Shown one piece after another: positions 1 through 6,742 of a DNA stretch of 9,115 bases (position 1 is its first letter; every line of letters begins with the position of its first letter). Source of the stretch: Firmicutes bacterium UBA3871 (lineage in GTDB: Bacteria > Bacillota > Clostridia > Peptostreptococcales > Anaerovoracaceae); NCBI GenBank assembly GCA_002392265.1, contig DGGP01000112.1:11907-21021 (forward strand), given 5' to 3'. The notes below the pieces were generated by a model. That model did not search any database. It saw only the letters and a program-made list of their open reading frames with translations, and was not told where the DNA came from. The position numbers were made by a program, and so were the translations under genes.

Positions 1-297
1 GCGCTTTGGCTCGCCGAAAAGTGTATAGGCCTGCTTGCTTAAAAAGATATAGTGGTTCTCGTAAAGCGTAGGCTCCATCGAGCTTTCCTTTACGATTGTA
101 GGCTTTATGAACTGCAGAATCAGAACTGCAATCACAACCGCAATCAGGATGTCCCTAATCCATTCCTTTACAACCGATGCCGTACTTTGTTTTTTCTGAG
201 GCTCCGCCCCATCAGCAGCAGGTTCAGCAGCAGGTTCTTCTGTCACGCTTTCAGCTGCTTTGATCTCTTCTTTAATCTCTTCTCTGCTAATTTCCAT
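1..297 (-). CDS. lepB: Signal peptidase I (partial, C-terminal part beyond window edge)
   Basis: Type I signal peptidase, the membrane serine protease that cleaves signal peptides from exported proteins on the outer face of the membrane. Only the first 99 residues are visible, because the gene runs off the left edge. Seen: a charged cytoplasmic segment (about residues 1-47, rich in Glu, Ala and Pro), one hydrophobic segment (about 48-65), then the box ESSMEPTLYENHY, in which Ser73 just before Met is the catalytic serine of the family. The catalytic Lys lies beyond the edge. The ATG at 297 is preceded by AAGGGAAA about 10 bases upstream. Another ATG 8 bases upstream is out of frame. The gene starts 16 bp after the stop of the pseudouridine synthase gene, so the two are probably co-transcribed. 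The cytoplasmic part is longer than I expect for short Gram-positive SipS-type enzymes and contains a tandem EPAA duplication. Confidence 0.93.
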   Translation of the reverse strand, partial: MEISREEIKEEIKAAESVTEEPAAEPAADGAEPQKKQSTASVVKEWIRDILIAVVIAVLILQFIKPTIVKESSMEPTLYENHYIFLSKQAYTLFGEPKR

Positions 298-313
298 TTT
301 TTCATTTTCCCTT

Positions 314-1309
314 TCAAATATCTGTTTCCTGCCCGAATAAGTCTCGAACAATTTCCGCCATATCCGGCGGCAGCATGCATTTAACCGTCTTCCCCGTCAG
401 ATAGGCGAGTTCGTCTTCACCGCGCAGGAACTCCAGCCTGTAAGCATGCAGCAGCTGCGTTGTCAGGTGATATCGCCTACCAACGATTTCATTTACTCTA
501 CGCCTTCCGTACTTTGTGTCGCCGATTACCGGATATCCTGCCTTTGCAAGATGCGCGCGAATCTGATGAGTCCTGCCGGTGATAAGCTCCACCTCTACAA
601 GTGTGAACTCCTCCCCACAGAGGCTCCCATAAGCCAGCGGCACGGCATTTGTTTCCATCAGCTTTCCCGCATCGGCACTTTCCGCCAGCACACGCACAGT
701 GTTGCGGAAGGAATCCTTTTCCATGCGGTCACGCAGCTTCAGCGGCTCTGCCATGTGGCCGGCAACGACAGTCAGGTAGTACTTGCTGACGCAGCCTTCC
801 TCGCGTATCATGCGGTTTGCGGCCCTCAGTGCGCCTGCCGTCTTGCCGAACAGCACCAGTCCGGTAGTGTTGCGGTCGAGCCTGTTGGCGGGTGAAGGCG
901 TGAAAGTCTTTGCTTGGCCGGGCCTGTACTCGCCTCTGTCTATGAGGTATGATATAACCTGATTTGTCAGGTGGTTTTTCTTTTCGTGTTCGTCGCCGTG
1001 CGTGAGCAGTCCGAAAGGCTTTTCGGCGATGAGTATGTTTTCGTCTTCGTAGGCGATGCGAAAGCTCTTCCTGGAGCGTCTGATTTCCTTTGCTCTGTGA
1101 AAGGCTTCGTGCTGCTCGTCCGTGATGTATACGGTGATTTCATCGCCGGCGCTCAGCATGGTTTCCTGCGCAGCGCGCTTTCCGTTCAGCTTTACATCCT
1201 TCCGGATCATCTTGTAGATGGCTGAAAGCGGCGCCTGATTGTAATATTTTTTGAGGAATCGGTCCAGTCTCTGGCCCGCCTCATTGTCTTCAATCATTAT
1301 TTTTACCAT
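314..1309 (-). CDS. RluA/RluC-family 23S rRNA pseudouridine synthase
   Basis: Cytoplasmic enzyme that isomerises specific uridines to pseudouridine, most likely in 23S rRNA. The 331 residues show an N-terminal S4 RNA-binding domain (about residues 12-60, starting AGQRLDRFLKK) and a catalytic domain (about 84-325). The signature ANRLDRNTTGLVLF contains the catalytic Asp145, and GRTHQIRAHL (245-254) is the conserved C-terminal box of the RluA family. Length fits RluC/RluD-type enzymes. The exact target uridines, and which E. coli paralogue it matches, cannot be told from motifs, so no symbol is given. The ATG at 1309 gives the family's usual N-terminus, but no Shine-Dalgarno precedes it. A strong promoter ends 7 bases upstream, so the mRNA may be leaderless. 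An in-frame ATG four codons further in (1297) is the alternative start. It is followed 16 bp downstream by signal peptidase I on the same strand. Confidence 0.93.
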   Translation of the reverse strand: MVKIMIEDNEAGQRLDRFLKKYYNQAPLSAIYKMIRKDVKLNGKRAAQETMLSAGDEITVYITDEQHEAFHRAKEIRRSRKSFRIAYEDENILIAEKPFGLLTHGDEHEKKNHLTNQVISYLIDRGEYRPGQAKTFTPSPANRLDRNTTGLVLFGKTAGALRAANRMIREEGCVSKYYLTVVAGHMAEPLKLRDRMEKDSFRNTVRVLAESADAGKLMETNAVPLAYGSLCGEEFTLVEVELITGRTHQIRAHLAKAGYPVIGDTKYGRRRVNEIVGRRYHLTTQLLHAYRLEFLRGEDELAYLTGKTVKCMLPPDMAEIVRDLFGQETDI

Positions 1310-1316
1310 AGCTTAT

Positions 1317-1345
1317 ATAATACCACATATGTCCTTTATTTTCAA
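1317..1345 (-). promoter_or_regulatory. Predicted sigma-70-type promoter for the pseudouridine synthase / lepB unit
   Basis: On the minus strand there is a -35 hexamer TTGAAA (1345-1340), a spacer of exactly 17 bases, and a -10 hexamer TATTAT (1322-1317). The -10 is preceded by TGG, an extended -10 element. This is close to consensus (5/6 and 5/6) with optimal spacing. The expected transcription start is 1310 or 1309, on or next to the A of the start codon. This is a pattern-based prediction with no experimental support. Confidence 0.72.
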
Positions 1346-1385
1346 AGGTCTTATTGGAGCAAAGCAAATTTCACAAGTTCTTCAT

Positions 1386-1394
1386 TGTTATAAA
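1386..1394 (+). promoter_or_regulatory. Candidate extended -10 promoter for the MltG-like gene
   Basis: TGTTATAAA on the plus strand reads as an extended -10 element (TG, one base, then TATAAA, 5/6 to consensus). No convincing -35 hexamer lies 16-18 bases upstream; TTCACA at 1370-1375 is too close. Transcription would start near 1401, leaving a leader of about 35 bases that contains the GGGAGAAA ribosome binding site. It is plausible because extended -10 promoters can do without a good -35, but it is weaker evidence than the divergent promoter. Confidence 0.42.
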
Positions 1395-1422
1395 CCCCGT
1401 TTTGTGATAAAGTATCATTGTT

Positions 1423-1430
1423 GGGAGAAA
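1423..1430 (+). promoter_or_regulatory. Ribosome binding site fixing the start of the MltG-like gene at 1436
   Basis: GGGAGAAA lies 5 bases before the ATG at 1436. The reading frame stays open upstream to a TTG at 1418, but that codon lies before this Shine-Dalgarno and has none of its own. The start is therefore taken as 1436, which removes six residues from the longest possible reading. Confidence 0.75.
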
Positions 1431-1435
1431 TTATT

Positions 1436-1921
1436 ATGAATCACTTAAAGAACTTTTTTTATGACAAAAACGATATATTTATAGCTCTGATAATACTCGC
1501 AGCGGCAACTTTAATCATTCTCTGGCGCATCGAGGTTATTATGGACTATCCAAAGGATTTGGTTGCAAGCGCATACGAGGAAAAGGCAAATCAGGGGCCT
1601 GTCACAACACCTTACGACCGCGATGATAACGCAGGTACGGTGAGTGACTCAGCCGTAAGTGCCACAGGCGATGCCATAGACGATTCCGGCCTTGGCAGCG
1701 AGGAGCCTGAGGTTTACGCAATCTATGTAAACTCCGGTCAGAATCTGACCGAGCTTGGAAATATCCTCGCAAGCTGCGGTTTCTACACCGATGCCGAGGA
1801 ATTCCTGACCTATGTAAATGCAGCGGGCGCAGCATCGCGTATCCAGATGGGTAACCACTTTATCCCTGCGGGCGCTACCAAAGAGGAATGCATCGACTAT
1901 CTCTGCGAGGTCGGCATTTAG
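1436..1921 (+). CDS. Membrane-anchored protein with MltG/YceG-like (LysM-like) extracellular domain, no catalytic domain
   Basis: A 161-residue protein with one hydrophobic segment (about residues 13-35) after the short basic start MNHLKNFFYDKND, predicting a signal anchor with the C-terminus outside. An acidic, Ser/Gly-rich linker (about 48-92) leads to a small domain (about 93-161). Its pattern is a beta strand, then NLTELGNILASCGFY, then a helix around EEFLTYV, then RIQMGNHFIPAGATKEECI. This matches the small N-terminal domain of the endolytic transglycosylase MltG (YceG family): G-x-x-x-x-x-I-x-x-x-L-x-x-x-G, then G-x-y-x-I-p-x-G-x-s-x-e-e-I. The transglycosylase domain with its catalytic Glu is absent, because the protein stops directly after the LysM-like part. 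I infer a peptidoglycan-associated or accessory envelope role. Automatic annotation may call it MltG, which would overstate it. It is a lone plus-strand gene between a divergent promoter and a terminator, so probably monocistronic. Confidence 0.8.
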   Translation: MNHLKNFFYDKNDIFIALIILAAATLIILWRIEVIMDYPKDLVASAYEEKANQGPVTTPYDRDDNAGTVSDSAVSATGDAIDDSGLGSEEPEVYAIYVNSGQNLTELGNILASCGFYTDAEEFLTYVNAAGAASRIQMGNHFIPAGATKEECIDYLCEVGI

Positions 1922-1969
1922 CCTAATTTCACAGCCGGGCAGTCAAACGGGCAAAAAAAAACGAAAAAT

Positions 1970-2020
1970 ATGACTCCAAATGCACTTATCGATTTGCACT
2001 CGGAGTCATTTTATTTTTTA
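1970..2020. terminator. Bidirectional rho-independent terminator between convergent genes
   Basis: An inverted repeat pairs ATGACTCC (1970-1977) with GGAGTCAT (2002-2009). Pairing continues inward, with two A/C mismatches, to TGCA/TGCA around a loop of about 10 bases. On the plus strand the stem is followed by TTTATTTTTTA, and on the minus strand by ATTTTTCGTTTTTTTTT (complement of 1953-1969). It can therefore end both the MltG-like transcript and the glycogen operon after pgi. It sits 48 bp after the stop of the plus-strand gene and 43 bp after the stop of pgi. Confidence 0.85.
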
Positions 2021-2040
2021 CATACTTTTTACATACTTTT
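2019..2040. repeat. Perfect 11-bp tandem duplication
   Basis: TACATACTTTT occurs twice back to back (2019-2029 and 2030-2040), between the terminator stem and the pgi stop codon. It overlaps the T-rich tail of the plus-strand terminator. It probably arose by slippage, and no function is evident. Confidence 0.8.
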
Positions 2041-2052
2041 GGCGGCCCTTCG

Positions 2053-3627
2053 CTATCCTCTGAATCTGCTTTCAGTAATCGGCTGAACCTCTTCCATCGT
2101 TATGGCCTCGTCATTACTTGCCAGATGCAGCATCAGCCTGAATACATCGGCCTTTTCATCCTTTCTGCCGATGGCCGCAGCAAGCTCCTCCGCGGTAAAG
2201 GCTTTGCCCGGATTTTCGAGCATACAGGCCTTTGCCATGTTTTTAAGCTCGATCAGTCTGTTCGCAGCCTTCTTTCCAAACTCAACCGCCGGCTGATGAT
2301 AGGCATTTACATTTATCATCCTTGCATAGATGCCTACGGCCCTCTCATAGAGTGCAATCAGCATGCCCACATAATATGCCGAATCATCCGGCACGGTTAT
2401 TGTGATGGTATGCTTTCCATGATCCTCGAGGGCTTTCTTTGTGCCGAGCATAAAAGCGTTGAGATAATCACCGCTGGTGCTGTCCTCACCGACAATAGGC
2501 GATTTTCCTTCTCTGTCCTTTAATATCTGAACAAAGGTCGTAAACACATTGAATGGGCCGCCTACCAGCTGCTGCACATAAGAATGCTGGTCCGAAGAGC
2601 CTTTGTTTCCAAACACCGCAAGCCCCTGATTAACAGTTCCGCCATCCAGGTCAAACTCTTTCCCGAGCGACTCCATAACCAGCTGCTGCAGGTACTTCGC
2701 AAACAACCCCAGGCTGTCTCTGTAAGGCAGCACAACCATACTCTCGCCGCCCTCACCACCGCTTGCATAGTACCATGCAAGCGCCATAATTGCCGCAGGA
2801 TTATCGCGGAAGCTCTTGTTTCTTCCCAGCCTGTCGCAGTCGGAAGCTCCAAGGAGTAAGCCGTCAACATCGATGCCCGCAAGACTCAGTGGCAAGAGAC
2901 CGACAGCCGACATCACGGAAGTGCGGCCGCCTACCCAGTCCCACATAGGGAATACTGCCAGCCAGCCCTCCCTTTCAGCCTGCGCTTCGAGCTTGCTGCC
3001 CTTGCCTGTTATGCAGACCGCGTGCTTTCCAAAGTCAAGGCCGTGGCCTTCGTAAAAGGCTCTCGCCTCCTCCATTGAGTTTCTCGTTTCGATTGTTCCG
3101 CCACTCTTTGAAATGACAATCAGCAGCGCCTCATCGAGGCATTCCTCAACCAGACCAAAAATTCTGTCCATGCCGGCAGGATCTGTATTATCAAGGAAAT
3201 AAAGCTCCGTTCCGACGCCCTTTTCATGCAGGGCATCGTAGATGAAGGCAGGTCCCAGACTGCTCCCGCCCATACCCGAAACCAGAGCATATTTGAATTT
3301 CGAGTTTTTTTCCGAAAGGATTTTACCCTTTACAACGGAATCTGCAAATTTCTTTACGGCATTCTTTGCTCCGTTTATTTCATCGGCTATTTCCTTTTTA
3401 GGCGCTATCTCCGTATTTCTGAGCCAGTAGTGTCCTACCATCCTCTTCTCATCGGGATTCGCTATGCAGCCTTTTTCGAGTTCGTCCATAAAGACCAGCG
3501 CGTCATCAAGCTTTGCGCTCTTCTCGGCGATATATTTGTCCGAGATGTCCATTCCACCGTACTCTATCATCAGTCCGGTTTCTTTGTCATAAAAAAGGTT
3601 CTTGCACAGTTTGTCCCATTCCTTCAT
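2053..3627 (-). CDS. pgi: Glucose-6-phosphate isomerase
   Basis: Cytoplasmic enzyme interconverting glucose-6-phosphate and fructose-6-phosphate. It is the last gene of the glycogen operon. The 524 residues show two sugar isomerase (SIS) domains with the family landmarks: GMGGSSLGP (118-126); SKSGGTIET (173-181), the phosphate-binding loop; WVGGRTSVMSAVG (231-243), PGI signature 1 with Thr where Phe or Tyr is usual; QQLVMES with the catalytic-base Glu319; DQHSYVQQL with His348; and NAYHQPAVEFGK with Lys452. All key residues are present, so it should be active. It is longer than the roughly 450-residue Bacillus enzyme. After about residue 463 a tail of some 60 residues looks like a small helical domain. 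The ATG at 3627 follows GGGAGGT, formed by the last two codons and stop of the upstream gene. The 6 bp gap suggests translational coupling. Confidence 0.96.
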   Translation of the reverse strand: MKEWDKLCKNLFYDKETGLMIEYGGMDISDKYIAEKSAKLDDALVFMDELEKGCIANPDEKRMVGHYWLRNTEIAPKKEIADEINGAKNAVKKFADSVVKGKILSEKNSKFKYALVSGMGGSSLGPAFIYDALHEKGVGTELYFLDNTDPAGMDRIFGLVEECLDEALLIVISKSGGTIETRNSMEEARAFYEGHGLDFGKHAVCITGKGSKLEAQAEREGWLAVFPMWDWVGGRTSVMSAVGLLPLSLAGIDVDGLLLGASDCDRLGRNKSFRDNPAAIMALAWYYASGGEGGESMVVLPYRDSLGLFAKYLQQLVMESLGKEFDLDGGTVNQGLAVFGNKGSSDQHSYVQQLVGGPFNVFTTFVQILKDREGKSPIVGEDSTSGDYLNAFMLGTKKALEDHGKHTITITVPDDSAYYVGMLIALYERAVGIYARMINVNAYHQPAVEFGKKAANRLIELKNMAKACMLENPGKAFTAEELAAAIGRKDEKADVFRLMLHLASNDEAITMEEVQPITESRFRG

Positions 3628-3633
3628 CGTTTA

Positions 3634-6600
3634 TTACCTCCCACTTACTTTTACAAGCCTGCGAAGCCTCGATATAGCCTCGCCCATATCCTTTTTTTCA
3701 GCCTGCCAGCTCCAGTTCTTCCCCAGACTGCCTGGCACATTCATTCTGGCATCACTTCCGAGGAGCATCGCATCCTGAAGCGGCACAAATACCACATCCG
3801 CATCGGATTTGAACATTATTTCAAGCAGCTTTTCCGCACACTTTTCTGCATCCTTTTCAGGGAAGCTCTTTTCACACCAGCCGACCAGGGTATCGTTGTC
3901 ATGCGTTCCGCTGTAAACGACCTTTCCCTTTGGTGCTTTGTATTCAAACGGATCCGAGTCACTGAACTGAAGCACATCCATGCCCGGGAACCCGTTTACG
4001 TCAAGCAGCACTCTGACCGCCGGTGTTATCACGCCGAGGTCTTCGGCAATTACAGGAAGCGGTCCGAATCTCCTGTGAGCAGCTTCAAACAGCTCCATGC
4101 CCTTTGCCTTTACCCATCTGCCTTCCTTTGCAGTCCTTCCGCCCGGCACGCACCAGCTTGCTTCAAAGCCTCTGAAGTGATCGAGGCGCACGTAATCAAA
4201 CAGTCTAAACAGCCTCTGAAGCCTCTGAAGCCACCATTCAAATCCATCCTTTTCGAGCTCGTCCCAGTCATACAGAGGGTTCCCCCAAAGCTGGCCTTCC
4301 TCGGAAAAGCTGTCAGGCGGCACGCCTGCCTGATCGGAAACGGTACCATCCTCAGCGAGCTTAAAATACTTTTTCCACTGCTTTGCATCTATCGATACCG
4401 CCGATACGAACATCGGTATATCGCCTACCAGCTTTATTCCCTTTGAAGCAGCGTACTGTTTAACTTTTAGCCACTCCCTGTCAAAGAGATACTGGCAAAA
4501 GCCTTCGAACTCTCCGTCTTTGCCAAATGCAGCCATATAGCCGTTTATCCAGTACTCGTTTTCCTTCAAAAATGCCTTGTAGTCATCCTGCCTTTTGCCG
4601 CTATTTTTGAAATCTCTGTAGAGTCTCTCAAGTGCTGTCCTGTCATAGCAGAGCAGGTTCACGTTGCCCGCAAAGGCGGATGTTCCGGCATAAGGCGAGC
4701 CATACTCGTCTGTAGGATTTATCGGCAGCATCTGCCAGTACCTTACGCCTGCATCGCTCAGACTGTCAATGAAGCCGTACGCCGCATCGAGCCCCTTTTC
4801 GCTGAATCCCGGAAGCGAGGTGACATGACAGATAACGCCCGCTCCTCTTTCAAGCTTTACACCTCGAGGCTCCCTCTTTCCGAAGCGGATGACCGCAGAA
4901 TCAAGAGGGCCGAGCTGAAGCAGGGCTTTACCGTCCTCTATTACCATATCCTTTCCGCTGACAAGCTCTGCAACCTCCGCCGCAGGTGCCTCAAAGCGAA
5001 ATTCCTTCTTCTCCCATCTGTTTCTGTTTATCAGAACCGCAAAGCAGCCGTCACTGCCGGTTCTGTAATATCCAAACACATCATCACATGGAGCAAACGG
5101 TTTAAAATCGCCGTCGGTAAAGGCCGCATAAGCCTTCCTGAAATACATCGCACCCATATGCATGACCATGGCATCTTTGTCCTCCATCCCCCAAGGGTAC
5201 GGATTTCTGTTACATGGATCCGCGCCTCCCGTCATGCCGGCTTCATCGCCGTAGTATATGCAAGGCACACCCGGAAATGTCATCTGCACTACCAGTGCCA
5301 GCCACAGTCTGGCCTTTGCGAGGCCCATGTTAAAAGGCTCTTCCCCGAGTATTGAAAGTATCCTCGGCCTGTCGTGGCTGCCGAGCATGTTAAACCCGCT
5401 GTAAAAGGCATCTTTCGGATAGTTTTCCTGCAGCGTTAAAAAGCTTTCCGCAGCATCTGCCGCCGAGATATGCCCCAGCAGGAACTCAATCATCGCATCT
5501 CTGAAAGGATAGTTCATTACCCCGTCGAGCTCCGTTCCCAGGAAATAGCGTCTCAGCTGCCCATAGCTGATTTTGTTCGAGGCGTCTTCCCACACCTCAC
5601 CTATCAGGACACCGTCCTCCTTTTCAGCCAGAAGCGCCTCCTTTATTTCGCAGATAAATCTGTCAGGAAGCTCATCCGCAACATCAAGCCTGAAGCCTGA
5701 AGCGCCGCATCCGAGCCATTTCCTGACCACACCATCCTTTCCCGCAATCAGCTCTCTAAATGACGGGTCGTCTTCGTTTACCGCAGGCAGGTCCGCAACA
5801 CCCCACCAGCTGTCATAGCCGCAAGGGGAGTCATTAAAATTAAACCAGCTCCTGTATTTTGAATCGGGATTGTCATATGCGCCTCCGCCATAATTTCCGT
5901 ATCTGTCGAAATATATGCTGTCGCAGCCCGTATGATTGAATACCCCGTCAAGAATTATTCTGATTCCTTTTTCCTCTGCTGCTTTGCAAAGGTGCCTGAA
6001 ATCCTCTTCACTGCCGAGAAGAGGATCTATTTTCATATAGTTTGCAGTATCATAGCGATGCCAGCTCGCAGCCTCAAAAACAGGGTTGAGATAAATTACC
6101 GTTATCCCCATATCCTTAAGATACTGCAGCTTGCTTTCTATCCCTGCGAGGCTTCCTGCATGAAACCTCCAGCGAGTGATATTACCCGCTTCGTCTTTGT
6201 CGTATGATGACTCGGTTTCCCAAGGCTCCACCAGCACTCTTTCAGGGCCGTTTCTCTTTTCAAGCAGATACTCCGCCCTTTTTGCGTATTCGCTGTCTCT
6301 GGCGAAAACATCAGGAAATATCTGATATATGCATGCGTTTTTGTACCACGCCGGCACATCTCTTTTTTCATATACGGTAATCTGAAACGAAGGGGGCTCA
6401 TAATCGCAAATTTCGCCCTCTCCGCCGGTTTTCCCCGGCTTTGCGCCATAAAGGACGCTGCGCCCGTCATGGCAGGTTAAAACAAAGCGATACCAGATTA
6501 TGTCGGCCTCAGGAAATTTTACCGAGCAGGAAAAGAAAGTACCTTCCTGACCTTCTTCCTTTTTCATTTCTGTGAAGCTTTCGCCTTTTCCGTCTATCCA

Positions 6601-6729
6601 GACTCTCAGAGCGCAGCTCCGATAAGTTTCAAAATCTGCCGCAATTCGGAGCGTAATATCTTCCCCGACCTGCGCAGCGCCGAATGGATTTCTGTAGAGA
6701 AGGCTCCGTGAATCATGAAAAACTCCCAT
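3634..6729 (-). CDS. Bifunctional GH13 alpha-amylase-family hydrolase / GH77 4-alpha-glucanotransferase fusion
   Basis: One uninterrupted 1031-residue protein joins two glucan-active enzymes. Residues about 1-120 form a beta-rich N-terminal domain of neopullulanase type. Residues about 128-620 form a GH13 barrel with all four conserved regions: DGVFNH (261-266), GFRLDVAD (nucleophile Asp349), GEVW (acid/base Glu378) and SHD (stabiliser Asp453). From about 624 the GH77 (MalQ) half starts with GVICHVTSLPG. It carries VRLDHFRGFE (nucleophile Asp850), AEDLG (Glu896), GTHDND (Asp944) and the terminal RMNVPG box. The GH13 half resembles neopullulanase/debranching enzymes acting on alpha-1,4 or alpha-1,6 links, and the GH77 half transfers glucan chains. 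Together they would debranch and remodel glycogen or maltodextrin in the cytoplasm; no signal peptide is seen. The GH77 half has only about 408 residues against about 500 in stand-alone MalQ. The ATG at 6729 follows a GGAGG site, 13 bp after glgA. Exact bond specificity is inferred. Confidence 0.92.
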   Translation of the reverse strand: MGVFHDSRSLLYRNPFGAAQVGEDITLRIAADFETYRSCALRVWIDGKGESFTEMKKEEGQEGTFFSCSVKFPEADIIWYRFVLTCHDGRSVLYGAKPGKTGGEGEICDYEPPSFQITVYEKRDVPAWYKNACIYQIFPDVFARDSEYAKRAEYLLEKRNGPERVLVEPWETESSYDKDEAGNITRWRFHAGSLAGIESKLQYLKDMGITVIYLNPVFEAASWHRYDTANYMKIDPLLGSEEDFRHLCKAAEEKGIRIILDGVFNHTGCDSIYFDRYGNYGGGAYDNPDSKYRSWFNFNDSPCGYDSWWGVADLPAVNEDDPSFRELIAGKDGVVRKWLGCGASGFRLDVADELPDRFICEIKEALLAEKEDGVLIGEVWEDASNKISYGQLRRYFLGTELDGVMNYPFRDAMIEFLLGHISAADAAESFLTLQENYPKDAFYSGFNMLGSHDRPRILSILGEEPFNMGLAKARLWLALVVQMTFPGVPCIYYGDEAGMTGGADPCNRNPYPWGMEDKDAMVMHMGAMYFRKAYAAFTDGDFKPFAPCDDVFGYYRTGSDGCFAVLINRNRWEKKEFRFEAPAAEVAELVSGKDMVIEDGKALLQLGPLDSAVIRFGKREPRGVKLERGAGVICHVTSLPGFSEKGLDAAYGFIDSLSDAGVRYWQMLPINPTDEYGSPYAGTSAFAGNVNLLCYDRTALERLYRDFKNSGKRQDDYKAFLKENEYWINGYMAAFGKDGEFEGFCQYLFDREWLKVKQYAASKGIKLVGDIPMFVSAVSIDAKQWKKYFKLAEDGTVSDQAGVPPDSFSEEGQLWGNPLYDWDELEKDGFEWWLQRLQRLFRLFDYVRLDHFRGFEASWCVPGGRTAKEGRWVKAKGMELFEAAHRRFGPLPVIAEDLGVITPAVRVLLDVNGFPGMDVLQFSDSDPFEYKAPKGKVVYSGTHDNDTLVGWCEKSFPEKDAEKCAEKLLEIMFKSDADVVFVPLQDAMLLGSDARMNVPGSLGKNWSWQAEKKDMGEAISRLRRLVKVSGR

Positions 6730-6742
6730 GCACTATCCTCCG

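Noticed and set aside
446..1225. Plus-strand open frames opposite the pseudouridine synthase gene.
   Set aside because: The minus-strand frame carries intact family motifs along its full length; the plus-strand frames have none.
1385..1418. Other promoter readings upstream of the MltG-like gene, such as TTGTTA with TAAAGT or the TATCAT at 1413.
   Set aside because: They would start transcription at or inside the ribosome binding site, leaving no usable leader.
1418..1435. Upstream TTG start for the MltG-like protein.
   Set aside because: The Shine-Dalgarno at 1423-1430 lies after the TTG and is spaced correctly for the ATG at 1436.
4211..4228. 9-bp tandem repeat AGCCTCTGA x2 within the fusion gene.
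   Set aside because: It encodes a QRLQRL helix segment in frame and is best explained as coding sequence.
3226..4446. Long plus-strand open frame of about 406 codons antisense to the pgi 5' end and the GH77 region.
   Set aside because: It lies opposite two strongly supported genes and spans their junction, has no recognisable motif or ribosome binding site, and its Phe/Arg/His-rich composition is typical of a shadow frame.
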